From: Nyssa sinensis
Lineage: Eukaryota > Streptophyta > Magnoliopsida > Cornales > Nyssaceae
Direction of reading: 5' to 3'
Assembly: GCA_008638375.1 (NCBI GenBank)
Contig: CM018033.1
Coordinates: 18,869,794 to 18,933,793, forward strand
DNA length: 64,000 nt
The notes beneath the pieces were generated by a model. It was given only the letters and a program-made list of their open reading frames with translations. It did not search any database and had not been told where the DNA came from. Numbering within the stretch: the first letter of the stretch is position 1; each line of letters opens with the position of its first letter. A program made the position numbers and the translations under genes. Of the stretch, positions 36,946 through 50,720 are shown piece after piece.

Positions 36946-37944
36946 TGTAATATCCCAACCCGGGATATGGCACGTAAATCGAGGTAGACCCGATCGAGTA
37001 CACATAAATCGAGGTAGGTTGGGTCGAGTGGTGTAATACCAGTTGTAACCGAACTTGAGTTCCGAATAAATAGAATAATTCCATTTTTATCTTAAAAGAG
37101 TCAAATAATAATACCGAGCTTTAACCAAGCTATGATCATAATATCAAGAGTAAACCGAGACCGGTTCAGACCGAGAATGGTAGACCCCAAGATATACCGA
37201 ATTATTTTAATGAGTAATATACAGTGACGGGTACGATTACCGAGGTAATCAGCAGAAGTTATAATCTTAAGAAATTACGAGATTAAGAAAATCCAAGTAC
37301 GAACAGACTGAGCCAATAAAAATATACCCGAAGTAGCGCAATAAATAATATATAGTAATGGGCACGTAGTTCGAGACAAGTAACGAGAATCACTAATAAA
37401 AATAAATTACGATATTTAATATACGAATAGTGGTTCCAAGCGATCCCGAGCAACCCAGAACTATGTCTCGTAATACGTGTACGCACGCATTCCCATGCAC
37501 GTGTATGCTTGCATAGACGCGTAGTCCATTAAAAATGAGTGTATGTATATACTATTAGAAATAGATATATGTGTATATATATATATGGATATATATTAGC
37601 GTATAAATAATGTATAATTATGTGTAGATATACATAATGTATCAAGTATTACATGGTGTATCTATATATAGACTAAAATGAAAATGAAAAAGGAAGGAAA
37701 CATGCAATGCATGTGATCAATGAGGTATGTATGTTAGTGTGTGTGTCGGTTGGTGTGAGTGTGTGTGTGTGAGATATAATATGTATATTTATATACAAAT
37801 ATCATGCACCCAATTGAATGCAACGCTGCATTCTTGGAAAAAGGGAAAAGAAAAATTTAATGGGGCAGAAAGAGGAAGTCAAGGAAAGAGGCTGAGGAAG
37901 AGAGAGAGAGAGAGAGTAGAGAAAGAGAGAAGCCAATTGTGTTT

Positions 37945-37977
<33 letters not shown>

Positions 37978-40614
37978 TGGGTCGCGTAAGATGGAAGGAA
38001 AAAGAGAAAAGAAAACTGAGAAAGGACTGTGGGTATTGAGGGATATTCAAAAGTAGCTTAGGAGCTGAAATAGAGAGAGAAAAGCAGGAACCAACCAAGA
38101 AAACAGAAAATCAGGTGAGTGGCTGAAGCTCTGGTTTTAATTTTCTGGCATGATTCGTTCAGTTTAAAGTAGAGGCTTTGAACAAACATGAAAAATAGTG
38201 TCTATCGCAAGTTAGATCAAATGAAACGACTCAGAAACAAGCAAGAAATGTTGAGTTGCAGGTTTGTGAATAATTTGGATTTCTTTATATTTTATGTATG
38301 AAAAAATGTTTAAATGGCTTAGAAATGATCCCATGTAGTGCAGAAAATGAATGGGAAAAAAGAGGGGTCAAAACAGTGAACAAATCGAGCATGAAATGCA
38401 AAAATTGCGGGTTACCGGAGTTTCGGGTTTGCCATATTCATAGGGAATTATTGATCCAAATTAAAAACTAAAGTTAGATTTGTAATCTCCATGAAAAGAT
38501 AAAGAAAACCGCATTGAAATTGGTAGAAAAATCGACCGAAAATTGGTCGTCGTCGTCGGAGAAGATGACTGTTCACACCGGAACCCTACCGGCGTATCGC
38601 CGGAGAAGATGACACTGTTGTCTTGGGTGGGTTCGGGTCATAGGTCGGATCTGGGTCGGGACCCGACTGAAACAGGAATGGATATAAATCCGAAACGGCG
38701 CAGTTTTGATAATTTTTTAAGTTTAATTTGGTGTGTTTGGTAACAGGGATAATAAATTGAAATTGGGATAAGGATTTTCTAATCCGTGGATGGGATAGGA
38801 AAATTGGGTTATTGAACTCCGGTTTTCAAGATAGAGTGAACTGGTTAGTTCAGTGACCTAGGAGACCGGTTTAGGGTTTCTGACTGTGAACTCACTGGTT
38901 CAGACCGAGACTTAGGGAAATTCCATTTTAACCCCAGAAAGTTTAGGAAATTCCACTAAAGCCCAAACAGAAAAATTTATAAAATATAAATTTTTACAAA
39001 AACACCCCTAACTCAAATATGAGTCAAACGAAGTCCAAACGAGGCAAGTGAATAGTCAATTTTTATTATCTCGGATATTTTGATTCCAATGATGAGGTCC
39101 GTTCCATGAGACAGGGTCCCAAAAAAGAAGAAAATACCAATAAAAGTGCAAAATGACCATTTTGCCCTTTTTAGTACCGAAGTCCGAATTGAATTTCGCG
39201 AAAGCCTAAACCGACGTTGTTCGACATTCCGGATTCAATAGTAGAGTTTATTCAAGTAAAAGAAGTACCAATAATAAAGAGACATAAAATTTGATGAATA
39301 GCATGAGTTATAAATATATACATAGACTGAGATGAGTTTCCTGAATCATAGGGATACCGAGAGACAAGAAGAAGGCGGTTTTGACCTTCTAGACAAATAC
39401 AGTAAAAGGTAAGTAAAATCCGATCTCTACATGTGTTACATTTCACAGCCATGTCATAGTTCTTGTATTATATTGCCTATTGTACTCCGTACATACACAC
39501 CAGTGTTTATTTTGCCACATTGATATTGCCCTATCATGTGGGAGACAGTTATTGATTTCTATATATATCTCGATCATGATTGTACACTTGTGCACAGATT
39601 TCTTGATTTACACTTGTAACTAGGGCTGCAAGGGCCAGACAGTTTTATTCGAAGTAGTCTTGTAACCATAGCCTTGAAAACTATTGTTACGTCAGATTGC
39701 CTAGAATCAGTTATGATTCCACTATACCCTTCGTGGAAGATAGCATGATCCCGATATATTATTAGTGCCGGATTTGTGCTCAAGCACATCTCCATCTGAT
39801 GTTATTTGTGACCTTCGGGTCCAGGTTCCAAGTGGAACATTTACTACGTCGCTATGCGAGGCATGGGACTGTACAGTTACAGTGTACACAGAGCAGTATT
39901 CATACAGCCCTGAGCGGATCTGAATACTAGCTCAAGGGGTAGCCGGGCCCCACCAGTGCATCTCAGTTTTAGTTGATATCACTATCTTTTATTGTTGATA
40001 TTCATAGCTTGATCATGTTATATTGTTATTAAATGATCATGAGATTTTACAGCTTTCAGTACAGTGCTTACATTTCATACTTGAAATAGCTCATGACTAT
40101 AGCAGTATGACATTGTTAGCATAGCAGTTTCATTTCCTTATCATTTGACTTCCATCATCTGATATTGAGTTATATATTCATTGACTGGCTAGCATTCTTT
40201 ATATCCTTGTACACATGGCAGAGTAAAGGACTACTTATTGAGTTTTCATAGCTCATCAGATACTACACAACATTATGCAAGCACAGATATCGAGGACGGA
40301 CCCTAGAGTCTAATAGCTAGAAGGTGAAAATTTTCTTTTGAAGTTGCAGTGTAATACTTAGTACAGACAGTCTTATAGCTCTTCCATGTTATCCACGTCT
40401 TGGGGATGAACAGTTGTATTAAGAAACTTTGTATTCCGCATTTTGTAAACATTATATAAATTACATGCAGCTTTTAGTTATTTATTCCTCATTTTAGTTG
40501 TTGCATGTTAATAGCACTGATTGTGTAGCAAGTTGAGACCCTTGGTTCGACAAGCAACGTCGGATCGAGTGCGCGACACGAGATCTGCATGGGGTAGGGT
40601 CTCGGGTCGTGAAA
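36946..40614 (+). repeat. 5' LTR of LARD element
   Basis: It starts TGTAATATCCC and ends TGAAA, where the 3' copy has TGACA. It contains TG, AG and TA microsatellites (about 37735-37772, 37899-37916, 37947-37974). In the first 175 bases I count about 14 differences from the 3' LTR, fewer further on. Confidence 0.92.
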
Positions 40615-40617
40615 GCT

Positions 40618-40629
40618 TGGTATCAGAGC
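40618..40629 (+). other. Primer-binding site of LARD, initiator tRNA-Met type
   Basis: TGGTATCAGAGC exactly, four bases after the 5' LTR end. Confidence 0.92.
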
Positions 40630-42228
40630 ATCCTAGGTAACACAGTGGTTCATGGGAGATAAGACTAAGGTACTAGTATTACAAATGTCCAAGTAGAGTC
40701 AGTTAGTAGATAGATTTTGACGTGATAGATAGACTATTATATAAATGTTGATCGTTGATCTTTTACAGCAAGTAATTTTGGGAGATGATTTGGCTACTGG
40801 TACATCGCAGGTATTTTTCCAGTTAGTTAAGGCATACCTGTATGCTAGCTTTATGTTTTGATTATGCTTTCCGCAATTATTACTAGATTGATTAGAAGTT
40901 GAACTGCTAGCTGAACATAGAAACAGAACTCTTAGGTTACATGTTAACCATTTCTATACTATTGGAAGAGTCACTATTAATGAATGCTATACATTGGGAA
41001 AAATGATTAGCAATGAATAATATACATAGAGTATATGAAGTACAGATCATAAGTGCACAGTTATTAGCTGATATGAGAAAGAGTTTGATGATTTAAAAAT
41101 GATTAAACAATTGTGAACTGCTAGAAGATGGAAACAAATTAAGATACTCGAGGTTAATTAGCTGTTAGAAAGAGACTACATATTATGATTGAAGTTGATG
41201 ATTCTTGAACAACTAAGATGAAAGATAAATAGTAATCCTTGATGATTTTACTATCTTTTGGAAGCATGCATTTGATATTTATTGAGTAACAATTTGATGA
41301 TCGTTATATATTGAGGGAACCGTTGAGAATTGAATTATTGTTTATAAATTAAAAACTTGATGTTTATGGTTAGATGATTGCCCTATATTAGGCGTTCCAT
41401 AATAAACAAGGGCAACAGTTAGTTCACATTGAAAGATAGAAGGTAACATAGAATTAGGAGTTGTGTCGGTTTGAAAAACAATGGATTTGATATAAATATC
41501 TAAATGGAGTGGTGATACCTGGAGGGGTAGTAGAATTTAAGGTGACATCTAGACAGAGCAGTAACACTTTGAAGGGCAGTATTTGTGACAAGTGATAGTT
41601 GATTAGAATCTGAAAGGCAATAAGGTAGCAATAAATTAAGATCTAAGAGATAATCTGAAGGGAACTTAAAGGGGTTAAGTACAGGGGAGTTGATAAACCA
41701 TATTGATTGAGTAATAGATTGATGGCGTACCCGAAATGCGAAAAGTCTTGAATAGGTTATAGATAGACCTTGATAAGGTAAAAGACGAGTATATTTTTAA
41801 AGATGTTTATTTAATAAACAAGGCTGCTAGAAGTTGACATTTTGAAATAAAATGAGGAATGCAATCATAGAACCTGCTACCAGAATACTTACAAGTATAG
41901 AAGGAAGTAAAGATCTGGGAACAGTAAAGATTTATGAACTGTATCGATTTAGAAAGCTTAAATCATTTTTGATAAAGTCACAGATAAGATGTAATCATGT
42001 GAATATAAGACCCAAAAAAGACATGAGATATATAAACTCTTAGTATGGTTACAAGAAATTCTCTAAAGAAAGGAGTTAGTTAAATAACAATTAAAGAAAA
42101 ACAAAATATATAAAAAAGGACAGAGTGCATGACTAAGTAGTAGATACAGAACACATGAAATATAGACCAAGGACATAGATATTCTTAAACAGTTGACTTG
42201 AGGTCAAGGAACAATTAGTTGAATGGCA
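40630..42228 (+). other. LARD internal region, left part
   Basis: AT-rich, with no recognisable gag, protease, polymerase or integrase motif in any frame. The 63-residue frame at 41852-42043 has no family features. Confidence 0.7.
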
Positions 42229-42596
42229 AGTCCTGTCATGCCCCGAATTCTAACAAACCCAAGGCGCGACTGATGAAGCAAAAGGAAAATAAAATAATAA
42301 AGAAATAAAGGACAATCTAACATATTCAACCCAAACTTACATTCATTTCCTTCAATGTACATTCATGTAAAGCACAATCAATAAAAAAAAACATTCAACA
42401 TGTCATTCGGGCTTAAGCCCTACATCACAAAATATGCCTCAACGGGCCAAATATCCCTCTAAGCTCATATCTCCTACCCCTCTGCAAGACTTCCTCAAGT
42501 CTCAAGTACTGGGAGCGTCATCTGAAATGTTGTCCCACGAATGGGTCAGCTCAACTGCTGGTACAATATAATGCTAATGCAAGAAACAAAATTAAG

Positions 42597-42903
42597 GGCG
42601 TGGCATGTGTCAGGTGTGCAGTTATATCTACATGTCATTCAATATGATCATACAATATCCTAGCAATAATCTACATGTCATCCAACTCACTAACATAACT
42701 TAAGGCGTGGCATGTGCAAGTGTACAGTTATATCTACATGGCATTCAACATCATGCACACGATGTACTAGCAATATTCTACATGTCATCCAACTCAGTAA
42801 CATGATCTAAGGCGTGGCATGTGCAAGTGTCCAGTTATATCTACATGGTATTCAACATCATGCATACGATGTACTAGCAATATTCTACATAACATCCAAG
42901 TTA
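42597..42903 (-). repeat. 107-bp tandem repeat, nearly three copies, in solo LTR
   Basis: Units start with ggcgtggcatgtg at 42597, 42704 and 42811. The family B copy at 24.7 kb has a single unit (about 26235-26295). Confidence 0.9.
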
Positions 42904-43030
42904 TCCATGCAATGTAGTGACAATGCCCATGAAACACCCACACAACTCAATGTCACAACCATGCCAACTCTATGCCACAACCATGTCAACTCTATGCCAT
43001 ATCCATGTACAACTCTATGTCATGTCCATG

Positions 43031-43199
43031 TCTCATTTTCGGAACACATCCGATGGAAGCTGAGTACCATGCAATGTCTCATTTTCGGAACACATCCGAT
43101 GGAAGCTGAGTACCATGTCTCGTTTTCGGAACATATCCAATGGAAGCTGAGTACCATATCTCATTTTCAGAACACATCCAATGGAAGCTGAGTACCATG
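43031..43199 (-). repeat. 41-46-bp tandem repeat, four copies, in solo LTR
   Basis: Starts at 43031, 43077, 43118 and 43159, each beginning tctc(a/g)ttttc and ending gctgagtacca. The other family B LTR has two diverged copies (about 26095-26200). Confidence 0.9.
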
Positions 43200-45471
43200 C
43201 TTAGCACCACGTGTTCAACCCACACTATGCTTTCATTGCATCACATTATGTCAATATGCCTTGATTCCACCATGCAATAACATAATCTCATACAAGCAAT
43301 TTACTAACACATGGAACATGCTTTTAAACAATGTATTCCACTTAAAGCAATCACAACATCTGAATAACAAAACATCTCCCACGTGAATGTATGTAATGCA
43401 TGATCAACGAAAATACATACTCAAGCCATGCATTCATAATCTCAACAACTCTCCAAAAATATAAGTCACGTACAACCCAACACATAGAATAAATCATATC
43501 TCCATGAAGCAGCAAGAAGCACATAAGTAACGTAAACAGGTTTCTTTTTAAAGTAACATTCCTTATGTGATTTTCTGACATTAAATAAATAAATAAATAT
43601 ATGATCCATTCAATCAACATGCAAATCATTCCTAAACTTAATTCTATTTCTTACTTAGCACAATATATCGTACCTGATGGGTCAATCTCAACTCAGGAAA
43701 GCGTACTCATAGTATAGCAGAACCACAGTAAGAATACCGAAGGTCAAATCACATTTTCCTTGCCTTTCCGTGTCCCTAAAATCATAACATGTGACTCAGT
43801 CCATTTGTTACTTGAATTATGCTATTCATCAAATTTTATGTCCTCATTTTATAAGTTTCTATTTTTCCAAAATAGACTCTACCATTGAGTCCGGGATGCC
43901 GAACAAATTCGGTTTAGGCTTTCGTGGAATTTAATTTGGACGTCTAAGTCAAAAAGGGTAAAACGGTCATTTTGCACCTTTACAGGTCCTTACATCCTGA
44001 GCCTTCTTTTTGCAAATCGGACTCCATGGTTGAGTCCAGAATGGTCGAAATAATAAAATTCTACTATTTGTTTACTTAATTCAGAGTTCGTTCGGCTGCA
44101 ATTTAACTCAGAGGCATTTTAGTAATTTTTAAGGGTTCTACGGGTCTTTTATTTTTTGGGACCTCGCCTCATGTCGTGGACCTCACCGTTGGTCTTAAGA
44201 GGTCCAAGATAGTAGGAAAACATATATGACTTGTCATATTTGGGTTCCGGGCCATTTCGGGGCATTTAATTTAATTAAGACAATTTAATTAAATTAAATC
44301 CTTTAATTATTATATATATATATATATATTTCGGTCTCAACATGCCACACGCACATGCGTGTCCAGTCGGCTTGGGCTAGGGTCAACCCCTTGAGGTTTG
44401 GGGTTCAAGTCTTACCAGCAGCGCCCCTTTCTTTTCTCTCCTTTTTTTTTTTTTTCAATTGTTGGCCCAACACAGTTTTAAACAAAACAGGCCCAATGGC
44501 CTTCTAACAGAACAGGCCCCAAGTCCAATCAACAGGCCCAAAATTAAAATTAAAATAGGCCCAGTCTTTAAAATGAAACAGGCCCGAATCAGCCCAGCTC
44601 TCAGCGCCCCTTCGTCCCACGATTTTTCGGCCAGCAGCCGGTTATCATCCCCGGCCACGTCGCCGGAGACTGCCGACTTCTCTCTTGATTTTCTCCCGTT
44701 TTTCACGTCTAAAATTCCTGATTTTTACACCAATCCAATTCTTGGACATTAAGGAAAAATTTAAAACTAGTTTTGGGCCCTTAAAATTCACTGTTTTCCC
44801 GACACCCAGTTTGATCTTCTCGGCCCAAAACCCAGGTTCCGGCCATGCACGCAGAACTCCGGTAAGTCATTTTCTTAATGCACTCTTCACTGTTTTGACC
44901 CCAACGAAGCTCTAAATCTTCCCTGTACTCAAGGGGATCACATTCCAACCATTCAAACAAAATTTTCCACATAAAATATAAAAGTTTCAACTTATTCTTA
45001 AACCTGCAACCACCTTTTTCTCTCTCGTTTCTTAATATTTTTCAGTGATTCCTTTTGCATTGTTTTTCATTTTCCACACCCTATAAGGCCCTGGGATTAA
45101 ATCTAACTACCATGCTCTAAAACAGGATTGTATATTTAAAGAAATTATAGAGAGAGAAAATACACGGTTAGGGTCTCTCACCTCCGTAATGGTACCTCTC
45201 CTTCTCCTTTGCTCAAGCTTCTTCCAGTCCTCACTGCCCTTGAACCCAGCCTCTCCCTTTCTCTCTGATTTCCTCTCTTTTCTGTTCTCTCTCAAGATTC
45301 AGAACCCAATGTAATACATGTATATCATATTCTCTCTCTCTACTCTCTCTCTCTCTCTACACGATCAGACCTGCATAGCCTCTTTTTCTGACCTTGCCCA
45401 CTGCTCTATCACTCCCTCTTTTTCTCCCTTTTCAGAGCATGTTAAATGCATTCCTTGTGCATTTGGCTTTC

Positions 45472-45502
<31 letters not shown>

Positions 45503-45791
45503 TATATTACAGGCGCACACACACACACACTCATGTCTGCACACACACACATACACACTCAGCCGAAACCTACACTCCTAGCCACTTGCATGCACAAGCC
45601 TGTCCCCCACCCTCTTTGGTGCATTCACCAATATATATATATATATATATATATATTTAAATATTTGCATACTCATAGTGTCTAATACTATATACATACT
45701 CGTACACACACATAACACACCAAATAAATAAATAATCAAATAAATAAATAAATAAAAAATTTGTTCCAAAATTTTGGATCTTTACAAGTCC

Positions 45792-46216
45792 ATTATAAAA
45801 GAATGATAATTAGGAACCAGTGTGAACTCTATGAGTTCGGTGTGATACTATTAGAATGAATTATACCCCAGTTATATTAGTAGACTTAATGAATATAGTT
45901 TTAAAACCCTATTTAAGAAATTTCATGATTTTGTTCACCAAGTGATGCCTTAAATTTACGAAGAATAGGGAGAACCATAGAAAGGAATCGACATTCATGT
46001 GAGGGTTTCGAAATACACTTGGAAATTTTAGAAAAATTAAAAAGATGAACTGATGTGACCATAAAACTTGATTTGATGTGACGGTAAAACTTGATTCTCA
46101 ACAGAAATTTTTTATCTAGTTAGTGTGAACATCCGTTCAAGTTATACCACGATGTTAAAGAAACCATGAGAACCCCCGGAGTTAGGGACACTAAGTTTGG
46201 GGACAAACTTATTTTT
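45792..46216 (+). other. LARD internal region, right part
   Basis: About 425 bases leading to the purine tract. Near 46170-46229 it resembles the post-integrase end of Tekay-type elements, but no frame is kept. Confidence 0.6.
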
Positions 46217-46229
46217 AAGTGGGTAAGAA
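46217..46229 (+). other. Polypurine tract of LARD
   Basis: aagtgggtaagaa immediately before the 3' LTR start at 46230. Confidence 0.8.
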
Positions 46230-47177
46230 TGTAATATCCCGACCTAGGATACGGCACGTAGATCGAGGTAAACCCAGTCGAGTACACATAAATCGAGGTA
46301 GGTTAGGTCGAGTGGCGTAATACCAGTTCTAACCAAACTTGAGTTTCGAATAAATAGAATAATTCCATTTTTATCTCAAAAGAGTCAAATACTAATACCG
46401 AGCTTTAACCAAGCTATGATCATAATATCAAGAGTAAACCGAGACCGGTTCAGACCGAGAATAGTAGACCCCAAGATATACCGAATTATTTTAATGAGTA
46501 ATATACAGTGATGGGTACGATTACCGAGGTAATCAGCAGAAGTTATAATCATAGAAAATTACGAGATTAAGAAAAGCCAAGTATGAACAGGCCGAAGCCA
46601 ATAAAAATATACCCAAAGTAGCGCAATAAATAATATACAGTAATGGGCATGTAGTTCGAGACAAGTAACAAGAATCACCAATAAGAATAACATACAATAT
46701 TTAATATACGAATAGTGGTTCCAAGAGATCCCGAGCAACCCAAAACTATGTCTCGTAATGCGTGTATGCACGTATTCTCATGCACGTGTATGTTTGTATG
46801 GATGCGTAGTCCATTAAAAATGAGTGTATGTATATATTATTCGAAATAGATATGTGTGTATATATATGGATATATATTAGCGTATAAATAATGTATAATT
46901 GTGTAGATATACGTAATGTATCAAGTATTACATGGTGTATCTATATATATATAAAATGAAAATGAAAAAGGAAGGAAGCATGCAATGCATATGATTAATG
47001 AGGTATGTATGTTACTGTGTGTGTCGGTTGGTGTGAGTGTGTGTGTGTGTGTGTGATATAATATGTATATTTATAAACAAATATCATGCACCCAATTGAA
47101 TGCAAAGCTGCATTCTTGGAAAAGGGGAAAAGGAAAATTTAATGGGGCAGAAAGAAGAAGTCAAGGAAAGAGGCTGA

Positions 47178-47223
<46 letters not shown>

Positions 47224-49906
47224 AGAAGCCGGTTTTGTTTTGTATATATATATATATATGTGTGTGGGTCGCATAAGATGGAAGGAAAAAGAGAAAAGAA
47301 AATTAAGAAAGGACTGTGGGTATTGAGGGATATTCAGAAGTAGCTCAAGAGCTGAAATAGAGAGAGAAAAGCAGGAACCAACCAAGAAAACAGAAAATCA
47401 AGTGAGTGGCCGAAGCTCTGGTTTTAATTTTCTTGCACGATTTGTTCAGTTTAAAGTAGAGGGTCTGAACAAACATGAAAAATAGCGTCTATCGCAAGTT
47501 AAATCAAATGAAACGACTCAGAAACGAGCAAGAAATGTTGAGTTGCAGGTTTGTGAATAATTCGGATTTCTTTATATTTTATGCATGAAACAATGTTTAA
47601 ATGGCTTAGAAATGATCCCATGTAGTGCAGAAAATGAATGGAAAAAAAGAGGGGTCAAAACAGTGAACAAACCGAGCATGAAATGCAAAAATTAGCGGGT
47701 CACCGGAGTTTCGGGTTTGCTATATTCGTAGGGAATTATTGATCCAAATGAAAAACTAAAGTTAAATTTGTAATCTCCATGAAAAGATAAAGAAAACCGC
47801 ATTGAAAATTGGTAGAAAAATCGATCGAAAATTGGTCGTCGTCGTCGGAGAAGACGACTGTTCACACCGGAACCCTACCGGCATATCGCCGGAGAAGACG
47901 ACACTTGTTGTCTTGGGTGGGTTCGGGTCATGGGTCGGATCTGGATTGGGACCCGACCGAAATAGGAATGGATATAAACCGAAACGACGCTATTTTGATA
48001 ATTTTTTAAGTTTAATTTGGTGTGTTTGGTAACAGGGATAATAAATTGAAATTGGGATAAGGATTTCTAATCCATGGATGGGATAGGAAAATTGGGTTAT
48101 TGAACTCCGATTTTTAGGATAGAGTGAACCGGTTGGTTCAGTGACCTAGGAGATCGGTTTAGGGTTTCTGACTGTGAACCCACTGGTTCAGACCGAGACT
48201 TAGGGAAATTCCATTTTAACACCAAAAAGTTTAGGAAATTCCACTAAGGCCCAAACAGAAAAATTTATAAAATATAAATTTTTACAAAAACACCCCTAAC
48301 TCAAATATGAGTCAAACGAAGTCCAAACGAGGCAAGTGAATAGTCAATTTTTATTATCTCGGATATTTTGAGTCCAATGATGAGGTCTATTCCATGAGAT
48401 GGGGTCCCAAAAAGGAAGAAAATACCCGTAAAATTGGAAAATGACCATTTTACCCTTTTTAGTACCGAAGTCCGAATTGAATTTCGCGAAAGCCTAAACC
48501 GACTTTGTTCGACATTCCGGATTCAATAGTAGAGTCTATTCAAGTAAAAAAAGTACCAATAATAAAGAGACATAAAATTTGATGAATAGCATAAGTGATA
48601 AATATATATATATATATAGACTGAGATGAGTTTCATGAATCATAGGGATACCGAGAGACAAGAAGAAGGCGGTTTTGACCTTCTAGACAGATACAGTAAA
48701 AGGTAAGTAAAATTCAATCTCTACATGTGTTACATTTCACAGCCATGTCATAGTTCTTGTATTATATTGCCTATTGTACTCCATACATACACACCAGTGT
48801 TTATTTAGCCACATTGATATTGCCCTATCATGTGGGAGACAGTTATTGATTTCTGTATATATCTCGATCATGATTGTACACTTGTGCACAGATTTCTTTA
48901 TGTACACTTGTACCTAGGGCCGCAGGGGCCAAACAGTTTTATTCGAAGTAGTCTAGTAACCATAGCCTTGAAAACTATTGTTACGTCAGATTGCCTAGAA
49001 TCAATTATGATTCCACTATACCCTTCGTGGAAGATAGCATGATCTAGATATATTATTAGTGCCAGATTTGTGCTCAGCCACATCTCCATCTGATGCTATT
49101 TCTAACCTTCGGGTCCAGGTTCCAAGTAGAACATTTACTATGTCGCTATGCGAGGCATGGGACGTACAGTTACAGTGTACACAGAGCAGTATTCATACAG
49201 CCCGAGCAGATCTACATACTAGCTCAAGGGGTAGCCGGGCCCCACCAGTGCATCTCAGTTTTAGTTGATATCACTATATTTTATTATTGATATTCATAGC
49301 TTGATCATGTTATATTGTTATTGAATGGTCATAAGATTTTACAGCTTTCAGTACAGTGCTTACATTTCATACTTGAGATAGCTCATGACTATAGCAGTAT
49401 GACATTGTTAGCATAGCAGTTTCATTTCCTTATCATTTGACTTCCATCATCTAATATTGAGTTATATATTCATTGACTGGCTATCATTCTTTATACCCTT
49501 GTACACATGGTAGAGTAAGAGACTACTTACTGAGTTTTCATAGCTCATCAGATACTACACAACATTATACAGGCACAGATATCGAGGACGAACCCTAGAG
49601 TCTGATAGCTAGAAGGTGGACATTTGCTTTTGAAGTTTCAGTGTAATACTTAGTACAGACAGTCTTATAGCTCTCCCATGTTATCTACGTCTTGGGGATG
49701 AACAGTTGTATTAAGAAATTTTGTATTCCGCATTTTGTAAACATTATATAAATTACATGCAGCTTTTATTTATTTATTCTGCATTTTAGTTGTTGCATGT
49801 TAGTAGCACTGATTGTATAGCTGGTTGAGACCCTTAGTTCGACAAGCAGCGTCGGATCGGGTGCGCGACACGAGATCCGCATAGGGTGGGGTCTCGGGTC
49901 GTGACA
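46230..49906 (+). repeat. 3' LTR of LARD element
   Basis: Starts TGTAATATCCC, ends GTGACA. Matches 36946-40614 throughout. Its AG microsatellite (47180-47219) is about twice as long as the one in the 5' LTR, while its TA run (about 47243-47260) is shorter. Confidence 0.93.
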
Positions 49907-49911
49907 AATAA

Positions 49912-50452
49912 TCTAAGGAAAATGAAAAATAATATTAGGAACTATCATAAAAAGTTACCCTTTTCCTTATAGGGATACCAGACCGTTATTAGAACAAACA
50001 TAGGAGAAAACCCTTATGCCCTCGCATATGGGATGGAAGTGGTGTAGCTCGTCGAACTAAAGCTACCATCTTTTAGAGTGCTTCTCAAAAGTTAAGTAGC
50101 CAAAACAGATTGGTGCAAAACCACTACGACAAGTTAGCATTGTTGGATGAAAGATGACTCAAGGCCCTTTATCAAACATGAAGATATCATCATCGGACAA
50201 CCCGAGCTTTTAATAATAGAGTGAAGAAGAGAGGTTTGAAGTGGCATATTTGGTATTAAAAGAAATCAGAGCCCAATGCTTGCCCTACGAGGAATGTTCA
50301 GGCCCAATTACAGTGGCCCATTCATCATCAAATCCATAGCCACTAGAAGTGCATCCACGCTCATATACATCGATGGAAATGAGTTATCCCCACCCACCAA
50401 CCTAGACTAGCTTAAGGCATACTATGTTTTGGTGCAAGACGTACTAAAATAG
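49912..50452 (+). pseudogene. Tat gypsy pol: integrase C-terminal part
   Basis: It continues the integrase interrupted at 36945: with the LARD and one target copy removed, codons read across the junction as K-N-N-L-R-K-M. Further on are 'NPYALAYGMEVV', 'GPFIIKSI' and a final 'PTNLDxLKAYYV' near 50392-50427, the usual end of Tat pol, with a stop at 50450-50452. Several internal stops. Confidence 0.82.
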
Positions 50453-50720
50453 AACTATGACGACCACAGCCCCCACCCAAAAAATTTACAAATAACATGA
50501 GGGTACGTAGGTAGCTTGCAAAGTTATTGTGAGTATGGACTAAAAATAATATAAAAACTTCATTCTTCTAAACCAAAGTAGATGTTCAATATTTTATTTC
50601 ATAACTAGTTAAAGCCTAATCCGATTTGGTGAAAATGAGGTCTAAACAGGACTACTACCTTAAAAAAAGGATCATCATCATCATCATCACTAAGGAATCA
50701 TAATTTCTTCTCTACCAGTC
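50453..50720. other. Spacer after Tat pol
   Basis: Contains a short (ATC)n run at about 50671-50688. No gene. Confidence 0.4.

Larger units (their letters stand above)
42234..45786 (-). mobile_element. Solo LTR, family B, reverse, inside LARD
   Basis: It runs from TGTCATGCCCCG at 42234 to TTTACA at 45786 and is flanked on both sides by AGTCC (42229-42233 and 45787-45791). Length 3553 bp. Its reverse complement matches the solo LTR at 24668-27633 end to end, but with expanded internal tandem repeats (107 bp and 41-46 bp). There is no internal retrotransposon region. It contains TA and CA microsatellites at about 45474-45492, 45514-45552 and 45631-45656. Confidence 0.93.
36946..49906 (+). mobile_element. 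LARD-type non-coding LTR retrotransposon
   Basis: Two direct repeats of 3669 and 3677 bp (36946-40614 and 46230-49906) flank an internal region. A tRNA-iMet primer-binding site (40618-40629) and a purine tract (46217-46229) are in place. Apart from the inserted solo LTR, only about 2.06 kb of internal DNA remains, with no gag or pol domain. The flanks aacaa (36941-36945) and aataa (49907-49911) are a 5-bp target duplication with one change. The internal 3' end 'ggggacaaacttatttttaagtg' resembles the junction of Tekay/Del-type gypsy elements, which also have very long LTRs, so it is probably a deletion derivative of that group (inference). Confidence 0.92.

Noticed and set aside
37727..38098. 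Frames on both strands with Tyr-Ile or Ser-Leu runs
   Set aside because: Caused by TA and AG microsatellites inside the LARD LTR; the matching region of the other LTR shows the same shadows with different lengths.
42814..43191. 125-residue plus-strand frame with repeated 'SFSEH' units
   Set aside because: It lies inside the reverse solo LTR and comes from its tandem repeat; the sister LTR has no such frame.
42597..43199. Regular repeats considered as a CRISPR-like array
   Set aside because: Units are directly adjacent tandem copies of 41-107 bp without unique spacers, in plant DNA inside an LTR.
45318..45685. Several overlapping Tyr-Ile and His-Thr frames
   Set aside because: Microsatellite artefacts of the solo LTR (CT, TA and CA runs).
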